Counted from the stretch's first letter, positions 17,642 through 26,471 are shown. The stretch is 56,237 nucleotides of DNA from an uncultured bacterium (GCA_902780525.1 CACZFL010000017.1:1-56237), one strand, 5' to 3'. Notes: generated by a model from the sequence alone, not told the origin. Numbers and translations: made by a program.

Positions 17642-17669
17642 TTGATTTTCCCTGTTTATATAGTAGAAT
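17642..17669 (+). promoter_or_regulatory. Likely pckA promoter
   Basis: TTGATT, 16-nt spacer, TAGAAT, about 45 nt upstream of the pckA start. Confidence 0.55.
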
Positions 17670-17715
17670 TGGGCATGTATAGGAACCGTTTAAACCTTAA
17701 AGGAGGGAATATAAA

Positions 17716-19314
17716 ATGGAAACTTATGGAATTGAAAAATGGGGAATTACTTCTCCGAGTGCAGTTCACAGAAACTGGACACCGGCACAATTAACAGAAG
17801 CAGCTTTAAGAAGAGGCGAAGGCAAACTTTCCGAAACTGGTGCTCTGGTTGTAACTACCGGTAAATACACAGGTCGTTCACCTAAGGACAAATTCATTGT
17901 TGATACTGAAACAATCCACAATGATATTGCATGGGGCAACGTAAACAGACCTATTTCAAGAGAAGCATTCAACTCAATCAGAGATAAAATTGCTAATTAC
18001 TTAAACGGTAAAGAAGTATTTATTTTTGATGGTTTTGCAGGTGCTGATAAAAAATACACTCAAAAATTCAGAGTAATTAACGAACTTGCATCTCAAAACA
18101 TGTTTATACATCAATTGTTAATCAGACCGACAGCAGAAGAACTTGCTTCATACGGTGAAGCTGATTACACAATTCTTTGTGCTCCGGGCTTCAAATGCGA
18201 CCCTGCAATTGACGGAACAAACTCTGAAGCTTGCATCGCAATCGACTACGAAGCACACACTATCATCATTGCAGGTTCACAATACGCAGGCGAAATCAAA
18301 AAATCTGTTTTCGCAACAATGAACTACGTTATGACAAAGAAAAACGTACTTCCGATGCACTGTTCAGCTAACATGGACCCTGAAACTCATGAAACAGCAG
18401 TTTTCTTCGGTCTTTCAGGAACTGGTAAAACAACTTTGTCAGCAGACCCTGCTCGTAAGTTAATCGGTGATGACGAACACGGTTGGTCACCTGATGGTGT
18501 ATTCAACTTTGAAGGCGGCTGCTACGCAAAATGTATCAACCTTTCTGCTGAAAACGAACCTGATATCTACAACGCTATCAAGTTTGGTTCATTAGTAGAA
18601 AACGTTATTATGAACGACGAAACAAGAGAACTTGACTTCAATGACGGTTCTTTAACAGAAAATACACGTGTAGGCTACCCTGTTACTTACATCAACAACT
18701 CAGCTATCCCTTCAATGGGCGGTATTCCGAAAGTTGTTGTATTCTTAACAGCTGATGCATTCGGTGTTCTTCCTCCAATCTCAAGATTAGACAAGAATGC
18801 TGCTATGTACCACTTTGTAACAGGTTTCACTTCTAAACTTGCAGGTACTGAAAGAGGTATTACAGAACCGGTTCCTACGTTCTCAACATTGTTCGGCGAA
18901 CCATTTATGCCGATGGATGCATCAGTTTACGCTAAGATGTTAGGTGACAAACTTGATCAATACGGAACTAAAGTTTACTTAGTAAATACAGGCTGGGCAG
19001 GCGGTTCTGCTTCTTCAGGCGCTAAGAGAATGAAACTTTCTTACACAAGAGCTATGGTAACAGCTGCATTGAACGGTTCATTTGATAACGTTGATTTCGT
19101 TCACCACGATATCTTCAACGTTGACTACCCTGTTTACTGTCCTGAAGTTCCACCGGAAATGCTTGATGCAAGAGGAATGTGGGCTGATAAAGCTGCTTAC
19201 GATGAAGCTGCTAACAAATTAGCAAAAATGTTCAACGATAACTTCGCTAAGAAATATCCGAACATGCCTGCTGAAATCGTAAACGCAGGTCCTAAACCTA
19301 TTAGTTTGGTATAG
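17716..19314 (+). CDS. pckA: Phosphoenolpyruvate carboxykinase (ATP)
   Basis: 532 residues, full length. Converts oxaloacetate + ATP to PEP + CO2, or the reverse in anaerobic fermenters. The kinase loop is FFGLSGTGKTTLS, the second metal site is LIGDDEHGW, and the substrate-binding segment GRSPKDKF is near residue 56. AAAGGAGGG gives a very strong ribosome site. Codon use is noticeably cleaner (many AAC, GAC, GGT) than in neighbours, as expected for a highly expressed gene. A separate promoter and a strong terminator make it monocistronic. Confidence 0.97.
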   Translation: METYGIEKWGITSPSAVHRNWTPAQLTEAALRRGEGKLSETGALVVTTGKYTGRSPKDKFIVDTETIHNDIAWGNVNRPISREAFNSIRDKIANYLNGKEVFIFDGFAGADKKYTQKFRVINELASQNMFIHQLLIRPTAEELASYGEADYTILCAPGFKCDPAIDGTNSEACIAIDYEAHTIIIAGSQYAGEIKKSVFATMNYVMTKKNVLPMHCSANMDPETHETAVFFGLSGTGKTTLSADPARKLIGDDEHGWSPDGVFNFEGGCYAKCINLSAENEPDIYNAIKFGSLVENVIMNDETRELDFNDGSLTENTRVGYPVTYINNSAIPSMGGIPKVVVFLTADAFGVLPPISRLDKNAAMYHFVTGFTSKLAGTERGITEPVPTFSTLFGEPFMPMDASVYAKMLGDKLDQYGTKVYLVNTGWAGGSASSGAKRMKLSYTRAMVTAALNGSFDNVDFVHHDIFNVDYPVYCPEVPPEMLDARGMWADKAAYDEAANKLAKMFNDNFAKKYPNMPAEIVNAGPKPISLV

Positions 19315-19337
19315 GAGTGGGGTAAATAAAATTGCCA

Positions 19338-19373
19338 ATAAGGTGCATCAAATGATGCACCTTATTTTTTTAT
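19338..19373 (+). terminator. pckA terminator
   Basis: ATAAGGTGCATCA-AA-TGATGCACCTTAT followed by T7. A second hairpin GTTGGGCA-AGTA-TGCCCAAC lies at 19382-19401 in the otherwise empty gap up to 19599. Confidence 0.93.
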
Positions 19374-19522
19374 TTATTATTGTTGGGCAAGTATGCCCAA
19401 CCTTGCTTAGCATACCACAAATTATTAATTTGTTGATTTTTTATTTCTTCGACATCTTCCATAGATTTAGCATGTGCATTTACACTTTATATCATATATA
19501 AAATTAGATGTTATTATGTAAA

Positions 19523-19551
19523 TTTAGTATTTTGGGGAATTAAGTTATAAT
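19523..19551 (+). promoter_or_regulatory. Likely promoter of the FMN-reductase gene
   Basis: TTTAGT, 17-nt spacer, TATAAT, about 48 nt ahead of the start. The -35 is weak. Confidence 0.45.
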
Positions 19552-19599
19552 AGTTTTTATTTAAAATAAAACAATATTAATTCAGAAGGAAAAATATTT

Positions 19600-20181
19600 A
19601 TGAAAATTTTATATATTAATGCCGCAGTCAGACCTGATTCAAGAACGAAAAGAATTGCAATGTATTTATTAGACAGAATTCCTGCCGAAAAGAAAATAAT
19701 TAATCTCGAAGATGAAGATATAAAACCATTGAATAATAAATTATTAGAACTTAGGACTAGACTTATCGCTGAACAAGACTTTAATAACGCTATTTTTCAT
19801 TATGCTAAAGACTACGTTGATGCTGATATGATTATTATTGTTGCACCATACTGGGATTTATCATTTCCTGCAATATTAAAAAACTATATTGAAACAGTTA
19901 ATGTTAACGGAATTGTTTTCCGCTATACTGACAAAGGTGATGTCGAAGGGCTTTGCAAGGCTAAAAAACTTATCTATATAACAACATCAGGCGGAAAAAT
20001 AGTTTCAGACGAGTACGGTTTTGGGTATATAAAAGAACTTGCACAAAACTTTCACGGGATAAAAGATTTTGAATACATAAAAGCGGAAGAACTTGATATT
20101 AGAGATGCAAAAGTAGAAGAAATATTAGAAAAAACAGAAAAGAAGATTGATAAAATCTTAAGTGATATCAATCAATCTTAA
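19600..20181 (+). CDS. Flavodoxin-fold NAD(P)H oxidoreductase
   Basis: 193 residues. Starts MKILYINAAVRPDSRTKRIA, the phosphate-binding strand-loop of the flavodoxin_2/azoreductase family. IIIVAPYWDLSFPAILKNYI and YITTSGG match the FMN-contact regions of AzoR-like quinone/azo reductases. Cytoplasmic, likely two-electron reduction of quinones or similar. AGAAGGA precedes the ATG. Its 3' end overlaps the convergent DUF4127 gene by 14 bases. Exact substrate unknown. Confidence 0.82.
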   Translation: MKILYINAAVRPDSRTKRIAMYLLDRIPAEKKIINLEDEDIKPLNNKLLELRTRLIAEQDFNNAIFHYAKDYVDADMIIIVAPYWDLSFPAILKNYIETVNVNGIVFRYTDKGDVEGLCKAKKLIYITTSGGKIVSDEYGFGYIKELAQNFHGIKDFEYIKAEELDIRDAKVEEILEKTEKKIDKILSDINQS

Positions 20182-21508
20182 CTTCAATTTCAAATTTTCT
20201 GTTCCAGGGGTAAATGTAATTTATGTCATATACCGGACATTCCTGACCTGCAAAGATTTTTTTCAAAACTTTCTCTTCAAACGGTTTCATCAGCTCTTTG
20301 ATATCGCAAGGTTCATTAATTTGACCTCTTACATTTGCCTGATAAGCCCAGTCATCAAGGTAACGTATAATCTGAAGTTTTTTATATGCTTTATCATTGT
20401 AGTTTTTTGCACCATATTTTACTTTTATCCCCGCAAGCAGACTTCCCAATGTGTTAGCACTTGTATTCCAGCCAGAATAACCATACTCCGGTAAGGATAA
20501 TTCAGGATTAAATAATTGGTTAACAAAACCGTTATCTCCGCCGTTAGCGTATCTTACATCCGCTACGGCATAAGGCTTTTGAGGGGGTATAAATTTCTTG
20601 TCATAAAGCGGTGTATCCCAGCCCATAACAAGTTCACCCTGTTTTTCAATAAAATTATTTACAACAAGCACAACATCTGCTTTCTCTTCCGAGTCAACGA
20701 CATTAAACCCGCCAAGCTCAAGTTGACCCAGCACGGATTTTTCAATAGAGACATCTTCATAATTCGAGATTTTGTCTTTATACTCAGGTTCTGTAAATTT
20801 GGGGAATATTTTTATTTCTCTGTTGATAGCACGAGCAAGAAGAGTAAGCGGGATTTCATCAGCTCCGGTCTTTGTCATACCGCCAAGTTCTTCAAGCTCT
20901 TTTGCCTCTTCTACATTAAACCCGAACTCTGCACAATCATCTTTTGAGAATATCAATGTATCAAACAAACCTTCCTTTTGCCAGTCAAGATACATTTTAT
21001 TAATTTCAAAATTACGTTTTCTGGTCTGAAGATAATCACGAAGTATCTCAGGCGGAATATCCGTTTCCGGTGCGTGCCACAATTTTGATGAGTTATAAGA
21101 ATATTCAAAAATCTTTTTACCCCAGTCCTTCCAGTACTCTTTTTCTTCTTCATTGTAATTATTATTAGAAATTCGCATAATGCTTGAAAAAGCATATACT
21201 TTCTTTCCTGTAATAACAGATTTTAAAGGTTCTATTCTGGCTCTGACCTCTTCAAAGCTGTCTTTTATTCTTCTTGAAGGGATTAACCCGCCGTATGCCA
21301 ATGTATCAAGAGAAAGGACAAGTGCATCCATTGGAGGTAGATGATTCAACCAGTCAAAAATCATATCCGTATTTGCATATTTTGTTAAATTTCCCAGACT
21401 GTCTCTCGGAGGAATAAATAATTCAATATCCTCATCCATTGCACAGATATCTTTTGGAAGAGTATAACATACAGGACGATCATCAATAGGAATAAAGCAA
21501 ATTCTCAT
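20168..21508 (-). CDS. DUF4127 family protein
   Basis: 446 residues. MRICFIPIDDRPVCYTLP and the LDTLAYGGLIPSRR block identify the DUF4127 family, whose biochemical function is not known to me. No signal peptide or membrane segment, so cytoplasmic here. Conserved-looking NGGDNGFVNQLF and GYSGWNTSANTLGS lie in the C-terminal half and resemble metal or substrate loops. Overlaps the 3' end of the FMN-reductase gene by 14 bases. Confidence 0.85.
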   Translation of the reverse strand: MRICFIPIDDRPVCYTLPKDICAMDEDIELFIPPRDSLGNLTKYANTDMIFDWLNHLPPMDALVLSLDTLAYGGLIPSRRIKDSFEEVRARIEPLKSVITGKKVYAFSSIMRISNNNYNEEEKEYWKDWGKKIFEYSYNSSKLWHAPETDIPPEILRDYLQTRKRNFEINKMYLDWQKEGLFDTLIFSKDDCAEFGFNVEEAKELEELGGMTKTGADEIPLTLLARAINREIKIFPKFTEPEYKDKISNYEDVSIEKSVLGQLELGGFNVVDSEEKADVVLVVNNFIEKQGELVMGWDTPLYDKKFIPPQKPYAVADVRYANGGDNGFVNQLFNPELSLPEYGYSGWNTSANTLGSLLAGIKVKYGAKNYNDKAYKKLQIIRYLDDWAYQANVRGQINEPCDIKELMKPFEEKVLKKIFAGQECPVYDINYIYPWNRKFEIEVKID

Positions 21509-21570
21509 AGTTTGATATTATCATTTTATTATAAGTTTGTAAACTAATGTAACAATATCAAAAATTTTTC

Positions 21571-21597
21571 TAAAGTTTTTATTAAATCTGCCGATAT
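21571..21597 (+). promoter_or_regulatory. Sigma-28 (FliA) type flagellar promoter
   Basis: TAAAGTTT, exactly 11 nt, GCCGATAT. This matches the enterobacterial FliA consensus (TAAAGTTT-N11-GCCGATAA) at 15 of 16 positions. It points toward the gene at 21758 with a leader of about 150 nt. Confidence 0.85.
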
Positions 21598-21757
21598 ACA
21601 TAATGTAAGTAAAGATTTGGGATTAAAACATTTATCACAGCCGATTTATATTTACAGTAAATAGCTAATATTATGAAGATGCATTTTAGCACATTTTCGG
21701 AGTGATCAACCGCAAAATGGGCAATTATGCAAAATTACCAGACGAAAGAAGCAAAGA

Positions 21758-22855
21758 ATGGTAGCAGATTTTAATGCAAAAGCAGATTTGAAAAAAGTTT
21801 CACAAACAATTAAAGATTTTGTATCTCAGACAGCAAAACTTGACGGAAACAAAAAGAGAATTGATTCAGAAAGAGAATTTTCAGAACTCAGTAATCTTCT
21901 TGCAGGAAACACTTTTTCTATGAACAAAGATGAAATGATGTATGTTCAGGGTCTAATGTTTGAATATCAAAGCAAAAAATTTGAAAACAGCGTAACAGAA
22001 AATACTAAAAAAGAAGTTTCAAAAATTGCCAAAAGAATGGGTGATAAAAAGAAAATAGATACCGATGAAGAAGCACAGGCACTTGCAATAATGCTTAGGA
22101 ATTCTCACAATGAACTTAACGCTGCAGATTTGACATACATAAAAAATATGCTGATAACAAGCGGGTACGGACATTACCTCTATGAAACACAGAAACAAGT
22201 TAATGTAATTAACATTAATATTGCTGATAATGAATCTAAACAAACAGAGCAGGATGAAAAAAAACGTGAGCTTCAAAACGATACCCCAAAAGCCGAAAAG
22301 CACGACAAACCTGCAATCAAAAAATACAGACCAAAACAGAGAACAAAATATGAAGGAAAAATTCCTGAAAAAACAACCGATAAAACCCCTGAAAAAGAAT
22401 CCGAAAAAGCAAAACCGGTCATTGCGGAAGAAGACAGGATTGAAGGACTTGGACTGGCTGACAGAGTTGTACACGAACTAAACAGTCACGTTGCGGATAA
22501 TATTGTTATTCGTGATTCACTGTCAAAAGTTAACTCCAAAAATGCATACAGCTTTGTCGGAAAATTTATCAGTGCTGCAAACAGAGGAATAAATGACGGA
22601 GTATTCAGCGTAAGAGATTTGTTTAACAAACTTACTTACAAAGATACTGTCCACATAATGACACAATTGCTCAGGCAGGCAGCAGACATAGGACTTAGTG
22701 ATACTCCCGAATTCAAAGAACTTGAATTCTGTATTAAATCTGCTGAGAGAAAAATTAACGCTAAGTTCAATGCCGATCCAGATGATTTTGAGATAAAAGC
22801 TGATGACAGAGCAATAAAAGCTCTTTATGTCAGAATGAGCGAAGAGTTGAAATAA
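21758..22855 (+). CDS. Duplicated-domain protein under a flagellar promoter
   Basis: Not recognised. 365 residues, very Lys/Glu-rich. Two tandem copies of a helical unit are visible: residues 25-75 (KLDGNKKRIDSEREFSELS... MYVQGLMFEY) and 88-138 (RMGDKKKIDTDEEAQALA... TYIKNMLITSG). A Lys/Pro/Glu-rich linker (160-225) and a helical C-terminal domain (GLADRVVHELNSHV... LFNKLTYKDTVHIM) follow. No signal peptide or membrane segment. The FliA-type promoter 160 bases upstream suggests late flagellar expression. The ribosome site is weak; a 14-codon frame starting at 21717 ends across its start codon. Confidence 0.75.
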   Translation: MVADFNAKADLKKVSQTIKDFVSQTAKLDGNKKRIDSEREFSELSNLLAGNTFSMNKDEMMYVQGLMFEYQSKKFENSVTENTKKEVSKIAKRMGDKKKIDTDEEAQALAIMLRNSHNELNAADLTYIKNMLITSGYGHYLYETQKQVNVININIADNESKQTEQDEKKRELQNDTPKAEKHDKPAIKKYRPKQRTKYEGKIPEKTTDKTPEKESEKAKPVIAEEDRIEGLGLADRVVHELNSHVADNIVIRDSLSKVNSKNAYSFVGKFISAANRGINDGVFSVRDLFNKLTYKDTVHIMTQLLRQAADIGLSDTPEFKELEFCIKSAERKINAKFNADPDDFEIKADDRAIKALYVRMSEELK

Positions 22856-22865
22856 AATAAAAAAG

Positions 22866-22887
22866 CGGCGGTCTGCTATGACCGCCG
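22866..22887 (-). terminator. Terminator between convergent genes
   Basis: CGGCGGTC-TGCTAT-GACCGCCG. The T-tract (TTTTTTATTTTAT) lies on the minus side, so it mainly ends the gene at 22916. Confidence 0.85.
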
Positions 22888-22915
22888 TTTCTCTCTCTTC
22901 TCTCTTTTCCTCTTA

Positions 22916-24004
22916 TTAAGATTTAATATTATTTTTCTGTAAATTGGATTTTAAACCCTGAGCTAAATCATGACGTCCGCTTTTTTCATAAATAGCAGCC
23001 ATTGATTCCAGGAATTTTACATTACCTATATTTGGACTTCCCTGATTTACAGGAGCTGTATTGACAGGAGTTGTGTGTTTTCTCATTGGCTGAGTAACAG
23101 GAGCTGTCATTGTTGCAACATTTTGCTGCTGCTGTAATTGTTGCTGAAGAGCTGCCTGTTTCATTTGATTTCTGAGGAGCGGGCTTATATATTGCTGCAT
23201 TCTCGGATTATGGTACTGAACAGGCTGTTGTTCGTATGGATTTTGATTTTCTTTTTTGTATGCATTTAAGCCGTAATTTACGGTTGTAAACGGTTTATCC
23301 TGAGATACGTAAGAACTTTCAAGAGGATTTGCATTTTTATACATATCAATTTCACGTTCGTTGAGGCTTTGGCTCAAACCAATTTTAATATCGGATTCTT
23401 TACGTCTGAACAACCTGATTACCGCAAAAACAAGCAAAGCTACCAAGCCATATGAGAATACTTTATTAAGTGTATCAGAAGTATCAACATCTGATTCTTC
23501 TAGACCTGAATCAAAAGAGGATGCTTTTTTTGTAAGCTTATTAAACAGAGATGAAGTTTTTGACTGGGCTGCATCTTCTCTGTAAATAGGTGCATAAGTA
23601 TCAATCGGACTGTTAAGAGTAACTTTATTCTGTGATTTGTTATTTGCAGCTGCTGCGGCAGGTAATGCAGTATCGAATGTTATACTTGCTGCCTCGGCAT
23701 TTTCTGCCTGAAAGAATATGCTGACACCGTTCGGAGTATTTTCTACCATAACTGTATCAACATTTGAAGCATTGTTATATATTGTATTTAACGTTTTTGA
23801 CGCTCTGATATTTTTCATATTAAGAGTAATTCTGTTAGAAGCCTGCACGTTCTTCTTAACATCAACCGAGTTATCAGCTGTAAGCACGATATTATAGGTG
23901 TCTTTAACAGGAACTATCTCAATTGTTTGCAAAACATTTTCAGATGCACATACTGTAAGCATTGACATTACAAAGCCAATAAATAACAACGTTTTCTTAA
24001 TCAT
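22916..24004 (-). CDS. Exported AMIN-like protein with membrane anchor
   Basis: 362 residues. Signal peptide (KKTLLFIGFVMSMLTVCAS), then an AMIN-like beta domain at 25-115 (LQTIEIVPVKDTYNIVLTA ... NRITLNMKNI ... GVSIFFQAEN), as at the N-terminus of PilQ and AmiC. A linker, one transmembrane helix near 187-203 (YGLVALLVFAVIRLF) and a Gln-rich tail (QQQLQQQQ) follow, ending in a helix LAQGLKSNLQ. The tail is probably cytoplasmic and the AMIN part periplasmic. AMIN domains bind peptidoglycan in known proteins; a link to the pilus (pilT at 41342) is only conjecture. Confidence 0.68.
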   Translation of the reverse strand: MIKKTLLFIGFVMSMLTVCASENVLQTIEIVPVKDTYNIVLTADNSVDVKKNVQASNRITLNMKNIRASKTLNTIYNNASNVDTVMVENTPNGVSIFFQAENAEAASITFDTALPAAAAANNKSQNKVTLNSPIDTYAPIYREDAAQSKTSSLFNKLTKKASSFDSGLEESDVDTSDTLNKVFSYGLVALLVFAVIRLFRRKESDIKIGLSQSLNEREIDMYKNANPLESSYVSQDKPFTTVNYGLNAYKKENQNPYEQQPVQYHNPRMQQYISPLLRNQMKQAALQQQLQQQQNVATMTAPVTQPMRKHTTPVNTAPVNQGSPNIGNVKFLESMAAIYEKSGRHDLAQGLKSNLQKNNIKS

Positions 24005-24087
24005 AAAATACTCTCTCTCCCTTATTCTCAGTGTACATGATTGGCATGCCCAATGCTATAAATCAGATGATGTAAATTTTGATTTTC

Positions 24088-24109
24088 TTATAGACCATTT
24101 GGTCTATAA
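24088..24109. promoter_or_regulatory. TetR-type palindromic operator
   Basis: TTATAGACCA-TT-TGGTCTATAA, a perfect 10-bp inverted repeat. The core TAGACC...GGTCTA resembles operators of TetR-family regulators such as NemR. It lies in the divergent gap between 22916 and 24170 and is followed by T6, so a terminator-like role is an alternative. No TetR gene is in the window. Confidence 0.55.
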
Positions 24110-24169
24110 TTTTTTGTTTTCCACCAAATAAAGTATGTAAAATTCAAAAAAAATATTTATAATTAAGGT

Positions 24170-25162
24170 ATGCGTGTTGTAGAAAGTAGCGAGCTAAGCA
24201 ATTACAAAGTTTTGCCGTTTGACTTGTTCACAGAGAACAAATCAAAAATCTTAGAAGCAGGAGAAGTTTTAACTCCGGGCAAACTTATAATGCTTAAAAA
24301 TTATATCAGAATATACGCAGAAGATTTTCTTGATGGGGAAGAAGAAAAGAAAAAAGATGAAAAAAAGAAAAATTCTTCACAAAGACTGAGAAATTTTTCT
24401 TATGAAGCGTTAGACCCACAAGATTTTAACACAGTAATTAATAAAACCTCCGCAATGCGCCAGGAAACACAAATAAAGATTAAGTATTTTTATAAACGGA
24501 TTTTTGATTTATTCATACAGGGATTTTATGATGATGGCGTTTTAAAAATGCAGTCACTTGTAAACATAATCAGAAATGAGATTTATAAAACCTTGTGCAA
24601 ATCAGGAAAAGGTTCCAGAGTAAGACTTATGGGTGAATACGAGCTTTGTCATCCGCTTAATGTAGCAATTTTATCAGGATTAATCGCAAAGAAGCTCGAT
24701 TATCCGTCACGTGCATTTGAAGAGCTTGTCCTTGGTGCACTTTTACACGATATCGGTAAATTAAGAATAGAACTTGACGGAGAATCTGCAATTCTCTCAA
24801 TGAACGAAGAAGAGCTAAAAGAACATACAACTATCGGATATAAAATGATAAAAGAAGATTTCGGACTCTCTGAAGCAATTGCAAGGGTTGCTCTTGAACA
24901 CCACGAAAACAATGACGGTTCAGGATATCCAAAAGGTTTATCTAATGATTTTATATGCGAAGCAGCACAAATAGTAAATGTTGCAAACTTTTATGATAAC
25001 ATTGCCTGCAACAGAACTCATTCGGTTGTCACAAATAATAGAGAAGTCTTAAGGGAAATGCTTGATATCGGAACACGTAAATTTTCTGCAAAAATTTTAT
25101 ATACATTTATACATATGTTCAGCTATGACGATTTGGGCGATTTCAACGATATGATGGTATAG
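24170..25162 (+). CDS. HD-GYP domain phosphodiesterase
   Basis: 330 residues. The HD-GYP domain occupies 150-315: LLHDIGKLR holds the HD pair, HTTIGYK follows, and HHENNDGSGYPKGL carries the GYP motif complete. Such domains hydrolyse cyclic di-GMP. The N-terminal 60 residues (LFTENKSKILEAGEVLTP) resemble the small domain often placed before HD-GYP, followed by a Lys-rich linker. No signal peptide, so cytoplasmic. TATAAT is 6 nt before the ATG with no Shine-Dalgarno (leaderless). c-di-GMP commonly tunes flagella and pili, both encoded nearby. Confidence 0.9.
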   Translation: MRVVESSELSNYKVLPFDLFTENKSKILEAGEVLTPGKLIMLKNYIRIYAEDFLDGEEEKKKDEKKKNSSQRLRNFSYEALDPQDFNTVINKTSAMRQETQIKIKYFYKRIFDLFIQGFYDDGVLKMQSLVNIIRNEIYKTLCKSGKGSRVRLMGEYELCHPLNVAILSGLIAKKLDYPSRAFEELVLGALLHDIGKLRIELDGESAILSMNEEELKEHTTIGYKMIKEDFGLSEAIARVALEHHENNDGSGYPKGLSNDFICEAAQIVNVANFYDNIACNRTHSVVTNNREVLREMLDIGTRKFSAKILYTFIHMFSYDDLGDFNDMMV

Positions 25163-25276
25163 AAGCAACACCGTTTGCACCATAGCGTTTTACAATTCAT
25201 TACATTTACTTTTAATTAAATATTTTTAAAATATAATTAATTCTATAAGTATAAAAACATACGAGGGAGTATAATT

Positions 25277-25873
25277 ATGCCGAATAACGAAAGTGTTGGG
25301 AAAAAAATAGTGGAAGCATTAAAGAAACAAGCTGAAAATATAGAATTACCTGAAAGTTCAGTTTTTGAAGCAGAAGACACAAATGTAACAATTCCACAAA
25401 ACGATATATTTGAAGCACCGCAAGCTGACATTTTTGCAGAGCCTGAAGTATCAGTAAAGCCTCAAAAAGCACCAAAGAGCTTCTTTGATGAAGACGAAAA
25501 TGTGCAGGAACCGTTCTTTGCAGAACCGAAACATGCTGCACCGATGACTGAAACATCAGATACATTTGAAATGCCTGCCAATATAGCAGTTCTGAAAAAA
25601 TTAATATCTCAACTGCCAAGCGGTGTATCAAGACACACAGGCGCACAGATTATCAAACAGACAATGGAAGCTCTTGGTATTTCAATGAAGAGTGTTTTGC
25701 AGGATGCACAACAGGTTCAGGAAGGTCTGAAAATTTCTGCAAGAGAATGCCAAGCTTCTATCCAGGAATACAAAAAACAAATTCTTGCACTGGAAAAGCA
25801 GTCACAGAATTACCAAAAACAGTATTCTGCACTAAATGATTTAATCAGCTTGTTTATCCAGACAACAAAATAA
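25277..25873 (+). CDS. Acidic linker plus coiled-coil protein
   Basis: Not recognised. 198 residues. The first 95 residues are disordered-looking, rich in Glu, Pro, Asp and Phe with repeated short DIF(A/E)-type motifs (NDIFEAPQADIFAEP). Residues 100-130 form a helical segment (LKKLISQLPSGVSRHTGAQ), and 140-198 a coiled coil (QILALEKQSQNYQKQYSAL). GGGAG precedes the ATG. A strong terminator follows. Probably a cytoplasmic scaffold; no function can be assigned. Confidence 0.65.
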   Translation: MPNNESVGKKIVEALKKQAENIELPESSVFEAEDTNVTIPQNDIFEAPQADIFAEPEVSVKPQKAPKSFFDEDENVQEPFFAEPKHAAPMTETSDTFEMPANIAVLKKLISQLPSGVSRHTGAQIIKQTMEALGISMKSVLQDAQQVQEGLKISARECQASIQEYKKQILALEKQSQNYQKQYSALNDLISLFIQTTK

Positions 25874-25890
25874 GAATAAACAGTATAAAA

Positions 25891-25922
25891 AAAATGGCGG
25901 TTGATAAAACAACCGCCATTTT
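25891..25922. terminator. Bidirectional terminator
   Basis: AAAATGGCGGTTG-ATAAAA-CAACCGCCATTTT with A and T tracts, between convergent genes 25277 and 25931. Confidence 0.92.
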
Positions 25923-25930
25923 TTTATACC

Positions 25931-26386
25931 TTAAACTCCACCATCTTCTTCCGCTTCTTCATCTCCGGTTGGTTTCGGAGCTGCGATTTCAACTCCCATT
26001 TGCTCTAAAGCAGCACGGGCTTTTGGCGCAAGCGCAGTTTCGGAAAAGTTTTCCAGAACAGTTTGATAACATTCTATTGCTTCTGGTTTCATTTCACGAA
26101 GTTTGTATATATTTCCCGCTTTAAAATACAAAGGCGCAAGAGATGGGTTTGATGCCATTAACATCTGGTTATCAAGCCTTATTTTTATACCTATGAGTTC
26201 TTCATTATCGGCAGGTGATAAAAGAGCTCTGCCGTATATTTTTTGAGTAAGTCTGTCTATTGTATCAGACATTTCTGCAATATCTTCTTTTGACAATTTT
26301 GCCGATTTTTTTGCAGCTGATACGTCAAGGCTTATTGCTGTTAATAATAAAAATATTGTTATGACTGATAAAATTATTTTTTTCAT
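25931..26386 (-). CDS. Exported TPR-type protein
   Basis: 151 residues. Signal peptide (KKIILSVITIFLLLTAISLDVSA), a basic stretch, and a helical repeat in which APLYFKAGNIYKLREMKPEA then IECYQTVLENFSETALAPKA fit one to two TPR units. The acidic tail (GDEEAEEDGG) is disordered. Probably periplasmic, mediating protein contacts. Faces the coiled-coil gene across the terminator. Confidence 0.68.
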   Translation of the reverse strand: MKKIILSVITIFLLLTAISLDVSAAKKSAKLSKEDIAEMSDTIDRLTQKIYGRALLSPADNEELIGIKIRLDNQMLMASNPSLAPLYFKAGNIYKLREMKPEAIECYQTVLENFSETALAPKARAALEQMGVEIAAPKPTGDEEAEEDGGV

Positions 26387-26471
26387 AATTATACCCCGTA
26401 TAAAAATTATACCCTAAGTTTATTATAATGAAAAGTTGGATTTTTCACTCAATTAAATGTATGATTATTTT

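Noticed and set aside
17606..17794. Open frame covering the pckA leader
   Set aside because: Out of frame with pckA, no ribosome site, and covers the pckA promoter.
22019..22474. Phe/Cys-rich minus-strand frame of 151 codons
   Set aside because: Mirror of the Lys/Glu-rich gene at 21758; the composition is what antisense of AAA/GAA codons gives.
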